In this document: positions 1-8,597 of the stretch, piece by piece
How positions within the stretch are numbered: position 1 is the stretch's first letter
Layout of the letters: the number at the start of each line of letters is the position of its first letter
Assembly: GCA_900539265.1 (NCBI GenBank)
Contig: UQBM01000006.1
Location: 1-64,000 of the forward strand
DNA: 64,000 nt
Reading direction: 5' to 3'
From: an uncultured Mollicutes bacterium
Lineage (GTDB): Bacteria; Bacillota_I; Bacilli_A; ML615J-28; CAG-313
The notes under the pieces: generated by a model
Databases searched by the model: none
The model's input: only the letters and a program-made list of their open reading frames with translations
What the model was told of the DNA's origin: nothing
Program-made: the position numbers and the translations under genes

Positions 1-716
1 ATAAAACAATTGTTGATGGAGATGTTAAACGTAATACATTAAATTATTATTTAGCAAATATTTTAGGTAAAGCAAGAGCTGTATTATCAGTAATAGATTA
101 TGATACATTAGACAGTGGATATCCTATATTAAGAAATGTTATTGAAATGTATTTAACATATTTATCATTTAATTATTCAAGTGCTGATATTGTTGAATAT
201 ATGAAATTTAATACATATAAAATACATTATGATGCTGAATTTAAATTACCAGAAGAGTTTGAAAAAGAATACTTAAAGAATGGAAAAGATGTAAACAAAA
301 TTGCATATTTAAACTATGGATGGCTAGATAGTATATTTGAATTTGAATATTTAGGAATTAAAAAATCATATAATTTTTCTGATGTAGTAAAACTTGTAAA
401 TCAATTAATTTACAAAGATAGAAAAATTAAAAACTACGCATCCAATTTAGAAATATATTATAAAAAATGCCATTATCATTCTCATGCTAATTTATATGGA
501 TTTAAATACCCAATCATTTATATAATGGATTTATGTAAAGGGTTAGGAGAAGTACTATTAGGAATAGCGTATGAAATAAATAAGATTGAGAAAGTAGAAT
601 TATTTAATGGTATTGATCTTGTAAAAAATGCAAGAATGTCAGTAGATAGATTACATAAAATGAGAGAAGATTTAACTACTGAACAATTAGAAAAATATTA
701 TAAGAATAGAAATTAA
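1..716 (+). CDS. Partial hypothetical protein, possibly DUF5677-like
   Basis: The reading frame is open from base 3, so the gene starts before the window and at least 237 residues are visible; the first internal ATG is at 147. The visible part is helical and rich in Lys, Tyr and Asn, with no signal peptide or clear membrane segment. The pattern of an Arg-containing helix near the N-terminal side (residues ALRNVIEMYLTY-like) and a later HYHSHANLYG-type His cluster recalls DUF5677/HEPN-like proteins often found in defence islands, but this is a weak impression. It ends just before a terminator and the hairpin element that precedes the restriction-like operon. Its function is unknown; the context suggests accessory DNA. 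Confidence 0.55.
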   Translation, partial: KTIVDGDVKRNTLNYYLANILGKARAVLSVIDYDTLDSGYPILRNVIEMYLTYLSFNYSSADIVEYMKFNTYKIHYDAEFKLPEEFEKEYLKNGKDVNKIAYLNYGWLDSIFEFEYLGIKKSYNFSDVVKLVNQLIYKDRKIKNYASNLEIYYKKCHYHSHANLYGFKYPIIYIMDLCKGLGEVLLGIAYEINKIEKVELFNGIDLVKNARMSVDRLHKMREDLTTEQLEKYYKNRN

Positions 717-722
717 TGTAAG

Positions 723-754
723 GCTAGAGCATTATTGTAGTGCTTTAGCTTTTT
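723..754 (+). terminator. Intrinsic terminator after the partial gene
   Basis: GCTAGAGCA (723-731) pairs with TGCTTTAGC (741-749) with one G-T pair and is followed by a T run, six bases after the stop codon region of the upstream gene. Confidence 0.8.
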
Positions 755-760
755 ATTATG

Positions 761-849
761 AGTGATGGATAATGACTATTAAATATATAATTTTTTATAG
801 AAAAGAAAAATAAAATTATTTTATATATTAGGGGTATTTATCCATCACT
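761..849. repeat. 89-bp palindromic MITE-like element
   Basis: AGTGATGGATAA (761-772) is repeated in perfect inverted orientation as TTATCCATCACT (838-849). Inside, AATATATAA (782-790) pairs with TTATATATT (821-829), so the whole segment folds as one long hairpin. No target-site duplication is evident. It sits between the terminator of the upstream gene and the defence operon. It could be a miniature transposable element, a processed RNA hairpin or a strong terminator, since five T follow the right arm. Confidence 0.55.
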
Positions 850-1062
850 TTTTAAAATTAATATGAATATTCTTCTGGTATATAATTAAACACACGCATT
901 ACGAGCCCATGCGGATTTCAACACCCATTTTAAGGGCTGTGACGGATTATTATTTCAAAAGAGGGTAAATAGCAGGGCCCTCCACTTTTTGACGATATGG
1001 ACCAAATTTCAGTTAGAGAAGTATGCAAACGCCAATTTATTTTCTCAAAAAGCATATATTAA
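850..1062. other. Intergenic stretch with a locally GC-rich block
   Basis: No open frame of note. Bases about 893-1000 are clearly richer in G and C than the surroundings and contain GGGCCC (975-980) and a weak GAGGG/CCCTC pairing (961-965 with 978-982). No tRNA or known RNA could be recognised. A comparable GC-rich pocket lies on the other side of the operon at about 10935-11100. Confidence 0.4.
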
Positions 1063-1091
1063 TTGCACATTTAGACAAAATATGATATAAT
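1063..1091 (+). promoter_or_regulatory. Sigma-A promoter of the defence operon
   Basis: TTGCAC (1063-1068), a 17-base spacer and TATAAT (1086-1091) lie about 36 bases before the XRE gene start at 1128. It is the only strong promoter seen ahead of the seven-gene operon. Confidence 0.75.
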
Positions 1092-1127
1092 TTTATAAAT
1101 AGTACAATTTCATAAAGAGGTATGTAT

Positions 1128-1325
1128 ATGGTTAGTTATAAAAAATTGTGGAAAATGCTTATTGATCATGATATGAAAAAAGTGGATTTAAGAAAAGCAA
1201 CAGGTATCAGCACAAATACTTTAGCTAAATTGAGCAAAAATGAATTGGTAGCTACAGAGATATTAGTAAAGATTTGTAAATTCTTTAATTGTGATATTGG
1301 CGATATTATGGAAGTAGTAGATTAG
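1128..1325 (+). CDS. XRE/Cro-type small transcriptional regulator
   Basis: A 65-residue protein made almost only of a lambda Cro/C1 helix-turn-helix: KKVDLRKATGIS forms helix 2 and TNTLAKLSKNE the recognition helix. Such stand-alone XRE proteins next to a C5 methyltransferase usually act as controller proteins that time expression of restriction genes. ATG 1128 is preferred over ATG 1122, because the AAAGAGG ribosome site at 1114-1120 is 7 bases from 1128 but only 1 base from 1122. The methyltransferase starts 12 bases after its stop, so it is the first gene of the operon. Its operator is probably in or near the 1063-1091 promoter, but no clear palindrome is visible there. Confidence 0.85.
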   Translation: MVSYKKLWKMLIDHDMKKVDLRKATGISTNTLAKLSKNELVATEILVKICKFFNCDIGDIMEVVD

Positions 1326-1337
1326 AGAGGAATTTTT

Positions 1338-2483
1338 ATGAAGAAGAAATTACGAGTTTTTGAAGCTTTTGCAGGAATAGGAGCTCAACATTCTGCCTTA
1401 AAAAGAACAAACATTAATTTTGAAATAGTAGGAATTAGTGAATGGTTTATTAATGCATTATTAACATATGATGCTATTCATTCCTCTGAGGATGATGAAA
1501 TTGAATTACCATCATACGAGGAACAAATAGAATATTTGAATCAATTCACATTTAGTAAAGATTCAGTTAATCCAATAAAAGACATAACAAAATTACAAAA
1601 ATATGAAATAGAAAATCTTTATATTGCAAATCAAAGAGTTAAAAATTATGGTTCAATTACTGAGATTAAAGGTATGGATATGCCTGAATGTGATTTGTTA
1701 GTATATTCCTTTCCGTGTCAAGATTTATCAACAGGCGGTAAAACGCAAGGTATGAAAAAAGGATCTGGGACAAGATCGGGATTATTATGGGAAATTGAAA
1801 GAATATTAAAAGAATTAAAAAAAATAAATAAGTTACCTGAATATCTATTGATGGAAAATGTTAAAGCAATTTTTGCTGATTCAAATAAAGATGATTTAAA
1901 TCAATGGCTTAAATTTTTGGAAAGCGTTGGATATAAAAATGGCAGTAATATGGTATTAAATTCCATTGATTTTGGTATTCCACAAAGTCGTAAAAGAGCA
2001 TTCATAATTAGTCATTTAAATACTAAAGTTGATGATAAAAAAATTATGGAACATTCTCAAAGAGCAAGATCAACTTTACCATTTTTAAAAACAGATTATT
2101 CAAATCCAATTTACAAAGAAGAAGCTAATAAAGCACAGTTGAATAAAACAATTTCTCGTGAAGAGATGTGGAAAATTAATAAAAGAGAAGTTAAAGAAGA
2201 TACAATTATTAATACAATCACTTGTAATATGGATAGAAGCAATACTGCCGCAATGTTTAAATACAATGGCCCAAAAGGAAGAACATATAGACTACTAACT
2301 ATAAGAGAAGCTTTTCTTTTAATGGGGTTTACTGAAGAAGAATATGAAAAAACATTAAGATTAGATTTAAGCTATAGAAAGATGAATAAATTAATAGGTA
2401 ACTCTATAGTGGTTAATGTACTTCAATATATTTTTGAAACTTTATTTTTAGATGAATATGATAAGGTAGAAGAACATGCATAA
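1338..2483 (+). CDS. DNA (cytosine-5-)-methyltransferase
   Basis: A 381-residue Dcm-family enzyme that would transfer a methyl group from S-adenosylmethionine to cytosine C5 in a specific DNA site, marking self DNA for the system that follows. Motif I FAGIGA is at residues 11-16, motif IV PCQ with its catalytic Cys near 126, motif VI ENV near 173, motif VIII QSRKRAF near 216, motif IX RLLTIREAF near 317 and motif X IGNS near 354. All catalytic motifs are present, so it should be active. The target-recognition region between VIII and IX is short, about 100 residues. Its last 8 bases overlap the next gene, which indicates translational coupling. The target sequence cannot be read from the protein. 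Confidence 0.93.
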   Translation: MKKKLRVFEAFAGIGAQHSALKRTNINFEIVGISEWFINALLTYDAIHSSEDDEIELPSYEEQIEYLNQFTFSKDSVNPIKDITKLQKYEIENLYIANQRVKNYGSITEIKGMDMPECDLLVYSFPCQDLSTGGKTQGMKKGSGTRSGLLWEIERILKELKKINKLPEYLLMENVKAIFADSNKDDLNQWLKFLESVGYKNGSNMVLNSIDFGIPQSRKRAFIISHLNTKVDDKKIMEHSQRARSTLPFLKTDYSNPIYKEEANKAQLNKTISREEMWKINKREVKEDTIINTITCNMDRSNTAAMFKYNGPKGRTYRLLTIREAFLLMGFTEEEYEKTLRLDLSYRKMNKLIGNSIVVNVLQYIFETLFLDEYDKVEEHA

Positions 2484-3489
2484 AATTAATTTACCAATAG
2501 ATACCAAATCACTATATTATAATATTAACAATGATAATTTAAAGGGGCATACATGTACTGTTGCAACTCCAATAAAACAAGGCAAGTCATTAAATCAATA
2601 TTTAAATGAGATTTATAAAATTCCTCAACAAATTGACTACGAACAACATGAGAAGTTAGTAGATGAATTGCGTAAAAATTCTAAGAGCATTGTAAGAATT
2701 AATAACGTTTTTGTATTTGATAAGATTAAAGTTAATAATCATTTAATTGATTGTGAGGCTAGTTATTGCATTTATGTTAAAGAAGAAATAGATGAAACCA
2801 AGGTTCAATTTGGCAGAATTAAAATGCACTATCCTCTTTCTTTAAAATATGAATCATTGAATATTGATAATAAGAAAGTGTTAAATAAAATTTCAGAATA
2901 TTTAAATGATTATGCTTTTCTTATTGAGTCATTTGATTATGATTTTGATGATGATTCATTAAATTTTAATGCTCTTGTTGTCGGCTATAATCAAATACCT
3001 TATTCTAAAATATTTATTAATAATAAAGGTGTAGGTTCTAAATTTAATCAAGACTTAAAATATTTATCAGATTGCTATGACTATGAGATAATATCATTAA
3101 AAAAACAATATGGTAATGATGTTGGAACTGAATCATTTGAGGAATATATGGAAAAAGCAAGAGAGGAATCATTCAGTATTGTGAATCAATATTTGATAAG
3201 TGAAGGAGCATATGAAATTAGATTTACTAGTAACGAGTACCCTTATTGTATTTATGATGTACAATATTATTTAAATGGAAATATTTATTATGGTGTTATT
3301 AGATCGACATATACCAAGCAAATTTATGCTGATTTAAGTGCTGAAACTAATCGATTTATAAATTTATTTAATAATACAAATTTGTTTATTATTACTGAGG
3401 TTATAGTTAATAACGTATTAAAAGTGTTTAACAATAAGCAATTAGAACAATTTAAAACTAAGATTAATTCAATTAGATTAATAAAATAA
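2476..3489 (+). CDS. Unrecognised defence-operon protein (337 aa)
   Basis: No family was recognised. The protein is 337 residues long, acidic and soluble-looking, with no signal peptide or membrane segment. It overlaps the methyltransferase by 8 bases and is 14 bases before the ATPase gene, so it is an integral member of the operon. The C-terminal 110 residues alternate beta-like and helical stretches: YDVQYYLNGNIYYGVIRST is a beta hairpin ending in an R-S-T motif. That layout resembles the core of DUF3883-type PD-(D/E)XK folds, where the strand ends in E-V-K-S-T, but the acidic residue and Lys are missing here, so it would be a catalytically dead version. This is a speculative reading. A role as adaptor or target-recognition subunit is possible. 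Confidence 0.6.
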   Translation: MHKINLPIDTKSLYYNINNDNLKGHTCTVATPIKQGKSLNQYLNEIYKIPQQIDYEQHEKLVDELRKNSKSIVRINNVFVFDKIKVNNHLIDCEASYCIYVKEEIDETKVQFGRIKMHYPLSLKYESLNIDNKKVLNKISEYLNDYAFLIESFDYDFDDDSLNFNALVVGYNQIPYSKIFINNKGVGSKFNQDLKYLSDCYDYEIISLKKQYGNDVGTESFEEYMEKAREESFSIVNQYLISEGAYEIRFTSNEYPYCIYDVQYYLNGNIYYGVIRSTYTKQIYADLSAETNRFINLFNNTNLFIITEVIVNNVLKVFNNKQLEQFKTKINSIRLIK

Positions 3490-3503
3490 AAGGAGAAAGA
3501 ATC

Positions 3504-4949
3504 ATGGCAAGAGAAATAAAAAAAATTCCACCTGCAAAGTCTTTAATTGTAGGGTTAAGATGCATAGGATATAATTTTTCTACAGCTTTAGCAGACATTA
3601 TCGATAATAGTATATCTGCTTATGCAAAAAATATTGAAATATTATCAAATCCTGATGATGAACCATACGTTGCTATTTTTGATGATGGTGTAGGTATGGG
3701 ATTTAAGGAATTAGAAAATGCCATGACTTTAGGTTCTGATAGGGATAAAGAAGATAGTGAATTGGAATTAGGAAGATTTGGGCTAGGATTGAAATCTGCA
3801 TCTTTTTCACAATGTTTAAAACTAACTGTAGCATCTAGAAATTGCAGTAAAATTAACGCTATGAGTTATGATTTGAGAAAAATTGAAGAACAAAATGAAT
3901 GGGTATTGGATATATTAGATGAAGAGGAAATTTTAAGCTTACCAGAAATAAACAAGTTATTACAAACAAAAACAGGAACTTTAGTTATATGGCAAGAGTT
4001 TGATAAGATTGAAGAAAGTGCAAAAACTTTCAGGGATTCATTCATAAGTACTATCGGAAATGCAAAAAAACATATTGAACTAGTTTTTCATAGATTTTGT
4101 GATGAAATTAAGTTCTCTTTTAATGGTCATCAAATAGAAAAAAGAGATCCTTTTCTTATTGGAGTAGGTCAACAAGGAAGAACTCAAAATATATGTGTTG
4201 ATGGTAAAGAAATTGTTGTTACGCCATTTGTTCTGCCATTTGTAAATACATTAACTGAAGAACATAAAAAATTACTTGGAAATCCAAAGAGTATATATGA
4301 TGAACAAGGGTTATATATTTATAGAAATAAGAGACTAATTATTTGGGGTAGTTGGTTAAGAATGAATATAAGAAGTGAATTTAACAAATTAGCTAGGGTA
4401 AGAGTTGATATTCCTTCTTCATTAGATTCAATATGGATGTTAGATGTGAAAAAATCATCAGCTAAAATCCCAGATAAAATAAAGGATTCTTTGCAAGTTT
4501 CTATTAAGGATTCCATTGTACGTAGTAAAAGAGAAATTAAATATCCGGGTAAAAAAGAAGCATCAAATAATTCACCACTTTGGAGAAGAGTTGATTTAAG
4601 AGGTGGTAATATACGATATGAAATTAATAGAAATGATAATCCACTATATTTACAACTTTTAAATATATTAGATAAAGAACAAATTCAAGTTGTAAATGCG
4701 TATCTTGATAAAATAGAAGAATTTTTGCCTAAAGGACAAATCGTATCAGATAATGCTGATTCATTACATATTTTAAATTCTAGTGAAATGTTAGAAGAAG
4801 AAAAAATGATTGATGAAATCGTATTGTTAGCATCTATGAGTACAGAAGATATAAACTACTTCATTGATTTATTATTGTCAGGAGAACCATATTTAGTAAT
4901 TAAACATAGAAAGAAAGATATTTTAGAGAGGGTAAAAAATGGAAAATAA
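3504..4949 (+). CDS. MutL/MORC-like GHKL ATPase
   Basis: A 481-residue ATPase with the full Bergerat fold. The N-box helix contains DNSISA near residue 34, the G1 box DDGVGMG near 59, the G2 lid GRFGLGLKSAS near 90 and the G3 motif GTLVIW near 158. GHKL ATPases of this kind dimerise on ATP binding and act as clamps on DNA. The subfamily in methyltransferase-Z1 operons was proposed as the ancestor of eukaryotic MORC proteins (from memory: Iyer, Abhiman and Aravind, 2008). An S5-like transducer domain probably follows to about residue 330, and the acidic C-terminal helices may be for dimerisation. A strong AAAGGAG site precedes the ATG. The 3' end overlaps the Z1 gene by 11 bases. It likely senses or clamps invading DNA for the nuclease. 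Confidence 0.88.
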   Translation: MAREIKKIPPAKSLIVGLRCIGYNFSTALADIIDNSISAYAKNIEILSNPDDEPYVAIFDDGVGMGFKELENAMTLGSDRDKEDSELELGRFGLGLKSASFSQCLKLTVASRNCSKINAMSYDLRKIEEQNEWVLDILDEEEILSLPEINKLLQTKTGTLVIWQEFDKIEESAKTFRDSFISTIGNAKKHIELVFHRFCDEIKFSFNGHQIEKRDPFLIGVGQQGRTQNICVDGKEIVVTPFVLPFVNTLTEEHKKLLGNPKSIYDEQGLYIYRNKRLIIWGSWLRMNIRSEFNKLARVRVDIPSSLDSIWMLDVKKSSAKIPDKIKDSLQVSIKDSIVRSKREIKYPGKKEASNNSPLWRRVDLRGGNIRYEINRNDNPLYLQLLNILDKEQIQVVNAYLDKIEEFLPKGQIVSDNADSLHILNSSEMLEEEKMIDEIVLLASMSTEDINYFIDLLLSGEPYLVIKHRKKDILERVKNGK

Positions 4950-7674
4950 AAATTTAGATGAAGTCATTCAAATGCTTTATGGATATTTAGGAGGTAAGTG
5001 TTTAAGTCATGAGGATTTAATAATAAAAATAAAAGAACTTACTATTCTTCCGAAGTATTGTAATTTATCCTCTAGTGATATTAATAATATAGTTTTTGAA
5101 TATGAAAAAAGATATGGTAGTAAAACTTTTGTTCCCGGTACAACACTTGTGTCCAAAGAAGCAAGTGATACATGGTTTCATGAGAAAAAAAGAAAAATGA
5201 CTGAAGAGGAACATTCTTTTGAAAATCGCTATAAAAAATATTTAATGTTTGAACGTTTTGGAGAAAACGCAATTAAAAAAATAATTGAAGATACTGAAAA
5301 GGTATTGTCATTATGTGCTGATCCTGAATCAAATGAGAAAAGAAGAGGATTGGTTATGGGAGATGTCCAGTCAGGAAAGACATCAAATTACTTGGCTTTA
5401 GCTAATATGGCATATGATTATGGTTATAAAATAGTATTGATTTTAGCCGGTATGACTGATTCGTTGCGTATTCAAACCCAAGAACGAGTAGATGAGGGAT
5501 TAATAGGAGCTATTAGTTCTACAATAGAGAAAAAAGAAGTATTGAAATATATAGGTGTAGGAATAAATGAATGTAGACATTATTGTGTCCCTTTAACAAC
5601 GAATGAACATGATTTTTCTGCAATGGCTGCAACAAGTAACGATTTTAACAAACCATTAGTATTAGTTGTAAAGAAAAATAAAAGTATTTTGACTAATTTA
5701 AAAAAATGGTTAAAGCCTGGACATAATGATATATCAAGTAGAAATATATTAATTATTGATGATGAATGTGATAATGCTAGTGTTAATACAAAGAAACAAG
5801 AAGATCCTTCTAGCATCAATTTATTAATTAGAGAAATATACAATAATTTTAATTGTGCTTCATATGTAGGTTTTACTGCGACTCCTTTTGCTAATATATT
5901 TATTAACCCAGAAAAAAATACAATTAACGACGATTTATTTCCAAGCGATTTTATTCATAGATTGAAAGCTGCACCTGAATCATATTTTGGAGCTGATAAA
6001 GTATTTGGAGAAGAATCAAGCCATTTAGTTGTCCTAAATGAAAATGAACGTGGTTTCTTTGATCCTAAGCATAAGAAAAATGATGTATTCCCTGGTTTAT
6101 GTGAGTCAATGAAAAATGCTATTTGTGATTTTTTACTATGTAACTGTATCAGAACATTTAGAGGAGATAAACTTAAACACAGATCAATGATGTTTAATAT
6201 TACACCTTATAATGATTTACATGAAGATATAAAATTAGGTGTTGAAAACTATATAAGAAAGTTACAAGATATAATACTTCAATATGATAAATATCCAATA
6301 GAAAAATTTATAAAAGATCCAGAAATGAATAGACTATATGTTAATTATACAAATGATGATTTTTATGCTAATTGTAATTTGGAGATATCATTTGATGAAA
6401 TTAAACAATTATTATATGATGAAATATCATTATTCAAAGTAGCAATCATAAATAATAAATATGTTGGTGACAAGCGTTTTAATTATGACAATTATAAAGA
6501 AACTGGCGCTCGTGTTATTATGATTGGTGGATATGTATTATCACGTGGTTTGACTTTAAAAGGCTTAATGACAAGCTATTATAGTAGAAATGCATCAGCC
6601 TATGATACATTGCTGCAAATGTGTAGATGGTTTGGATATAGACCAAATCATGAAGACTTATGTAGAGTTTATATGAGTCAGATAAGTATTGATAGTTTTG
6701 GTGCTGTAATTGATGCAATAGAAAACCTAGATGAACAATTAAGAATCATGAATGTTCAAGGTAAAGAACCAAAAGATTTTGGTCTAATGGTGCAGGAATC
6801 ACCAGATACATTAGAGACAAAATTAATTATTACTGCTAGAAATAAAATGAAATCAACAAAAGTTGTTAATACTTTCTTGAATTATTCAGGCGAATGTATT
6901 GATACTTCAAAATTATTTGTTGATTACAAACATAATGATTATAATACTAAACAATTAGAAAGCTTTTATAAGGAATTAGAAAATAATGGATTCAGCTTAG
7001 TTATTTTAAACAAACGTAGAATGTTTGTTGATGTTCTACCAAGTTTAATTTCTAAATTTATTAGAAGTCTTCATATACCTTTAGAAAATAAGAAATTTGA
7101 CGCTGAAAATATCGCTAATTTTATTGAGGAAGCAAAATACTATGATAAATGGGATGTAGTGTTTGCAACTGGTAATGAAAGACAAGGGAAAGAAAAGTTT
7201 AAACTATTTGATTTAGAAATAGATCCAATTGAACGTAAGTTTGAATATCGTACAGGTGAAGAAATTGTTAGAATATCAAAAAATAATAATAGATTAATAG
7301 AACCAGGTATCTTTGATTCTGGATTAGATTCTAATCAATTGGAAGAAGCTAAAAAAAGTGCTACAGATAGAGCAAAAGCAAATAAGAAAGAAAAAGTTAC
7401 ACTTATTGCCAGAGATTATTTAAGTGTTAAAGGAAGAAAACCACTTTTAGTAATTTTACCTATTAAGTTAACTTGTGATAAAAATGACTCTGATGAAGAT
7501 AAAATAATTAAAGAAGAAGTTATTCAAAAGTTTAATGGTAAATATCTAATAGGTATAGGTATAGGGTTTGCTGGCAAAGATGAAAAAGTTATGATGACTT
7601 ATAAAATTAATCTTGTAAAATATAAAGAATTAATGAATAAATATAATGATGAAGAGGAGGAAGAAAATGATTAA
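4939..7674 (+). CDS. Z1-domain superfamily II helicase-like ATPase
   Basis: A 911-residue Z1 endonuclease-associated protein. Walker A is GDVQSGKTSN near residue 140, the Walker B box is LIIDDECDNA near 271, a motif III-like FTATPFAN is near 311, SRGLTLKG near 534, and the arginine-finger region QMCRWFGYR near 560. These are the usual SF2 helicase/translocase motifs in the order expected for Z1 proteins. It probably moves on or remodels DNA and delivers it to the nuclease encoded next. It overlaps the ATPase gene by 11 bases upstream and the nuclease gene by 8 bases downstream. The C-terminal part from about residue 620 to 890 is without a recognisable domain. The tail is strongly acidic. Confidence 0.9.
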   Translation: MENKNLDEVIQMLYGYLGGKCLSHEDLIIKIKELTILPKYCNLSSSDINNIVFEYEKRYGSKTFVPGTTLVSKEASDTWFHEKKRKMTEEEHSFENRYKKYLMFERFGENAIKKIIEDTEKVLSLCADPESNEKRRGLVMGDVQSGKTSNYLALANMAYDYGYKIVLILAGMTDSLRIQTQERVDEGLIGAISSTIEKKEVLKYIGVGINECRHYCVPLTTNEHDFSAMAATSNDFNKPLVLVVKKNKSILTNLKKWLKPGHNDISSRNILIIDDECDNASVNTKKQEDPSSINLLIREIYNNFNCASYVGFTATPFANIFINPEKNTINDDLFPSDFIHRLKAAPESYFGADKVFGEESSHLVVLNENERGFFDPKHKKNDVFPGLCESMKNAICDFLLCNCIRTFRGDKLKHRSMMFNITPYNDLHEDIKLGVENYIRKLQDIILQYDKYPIEKFIKDPEMNRLYVNYTNDDFYANCNLEISFDEIKQLLYDEISLFKVAIINNKYVGDKRFNYDNYKETGARVIMIGGYVLSRGLTLKGLMTSYYSRNASAYDTLLQMCRWFGYRPNHEDLCRVYMSQISIDSFGAVIDAIENLDEQLRIMNVQGKEPKDFGLMVQESPDTLETKLIITARNKMKSTKVVNTFLNYSGECIDTSKLFVDYKHNDYNTKQLESFYKELENNGFSLVILNKRRMFVDVLPSLISKFIRSLHIPLENKKFDAENIANFIEEAKYYDKWDVVFATGNERQGKEKFKLFDLEIDPIERKFEYRTGEEIVRISKNNNRLIEPGIFDSGLDSNQLEEAKKSATDRAKANKKEKVTLIARDYLSVKGRKPLLVILPIKLTCDKNDSDEDKIIKEEVIQKFNGKYLIGIGIGFAGKDEKVMMTYKINLVKYKELMNKYNDEEEEEND

Positions 7675-8596
7675 TCTATTTGAAAAGTTTAATAGTTTAA
7701 ATAGAAATATTAAAAACACTCAATATTTAATTGACACTAAAGGAGTAGTTAAGGCTTATTATGGCGTGTCAGTAGATGGATTTTTTAGATTAGCATTTCT
7801 ATCTTCTAAATCATCAGGAATAAAGGATATGACAAAAAACATTGCAGTTGTTCAAGGGAATTCAAATGAAGAAAACTATTGGACTTGTTTTGATTTGAAA
7901 AATGATGATTTAATTTCAGTGTTTTGTTCTTTTGGCGAAGATTTGATTTCTAGTGTTTGTAATGAATATAATGAAACAACAGCTTTAACAAAATTAAGAT
8001 TAAGATATTCAACATGGCTAGCACTTTTTAGGAAGACAAGAACACCATTATCTCCAGAGAAAGCAAAAGGATTGTTTGGTGAGCTATATTTCTTGAAAAA
8101 TGTAATGCTAAAGAAGTATGATATAGATAAAACTATAAATTCATGGAGTGGCCCTGATTATTTAGTTAAAGATTTTGCCGTTGATGATTATTGGTATGAA
8201 ATTAAAACTATATCTTGTAGTGGGACTGTTGTAAAAATATCATCACTTCAACAATTATCTTCTGATATAGAGGGTAAATTAGTAGTTATTAAAGTTGAGG
8301 AAATGGCTGATGCTTATAAAGGTAAAGATTCATCAATTAATGAATTAGTCCAATATGTAATTGCAGAAATTGAGTCAAACGATACTAAAGATATGTTTTT
8401 AGATAAATTAGCAAATATAGGATATGATTTTTCTGATGAATTAGGAAATAAAAAATATAATGTTGCAAATCTAGAATATTATTTGGTAGATGATAAATTT
8501 CCAGCTTTAAGAGAAACAGATATAAAATCGGAAGCTATTAATAATGTAGGTTATGAATTAATTTTGAAATTATTGATTGATTATTTGGTGAAATAA
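7667..8596 (+). CDS. PD-(D/E)XK nuclease (DUF4420-type)
   Basis: A 309-residue protein of the family annotated as 'PD-(D/E)XK motif protein' (PF14390, formerly DUF4420). The restriction-endonuclease core is visible: Glu in GELYFL near residue 140, Asp in GPDYLVKDF near 163, and E-I-K near 178 after YWY. It should therefore be a Mg2+-dependent DNA nuclease, the likely cleaving subunit of the system. ATG 7667 was chosen because GAGGAGG at 7653-7659 is 7 bases upstream; longer frames from 7646 start inside the acidic Z1 tail. It overlaps the Z1 gene by 8 bases and is 1 base before the AIPR gene. All core acidic residues are intact. Confidence 0.85.
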   Translation: MINLFEKFNSLNRNIKNTQYLIDTKGVVKAYYGVSVDGFFRLAFLSSKSSGIKDMTKNIAVVQGNSNEENYWTCFDLKNDDLISVFCSFGEDLISSVCNEYNETTALTKLRLRYSTWLALFRKTRTPLSPEKAKGLFGELYFLKNVMLKKYDIDKTINSWSGPDYLVKDFAVDDYWYEIKTISCSGTVVKISSLQQLSSDIEGKLVVIKVEEMADAYKGKDSSINELVQYVIAEIESNDTKDMFLDKLANIGYDFSDELGNKKYNVANLEYYLVDDKFPALRETDIKSEAINNVGYELILKLLIDYLVK

Positions 8597-8597
8597 T

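Noticed and set aside
2476..3489. Calling the 337-residue protein a restriction endonuclease
   Set aside because: No intact D...(D/E)xK triad is visible; the nuclease role is better filled by the protein encoded at 7667-8596.
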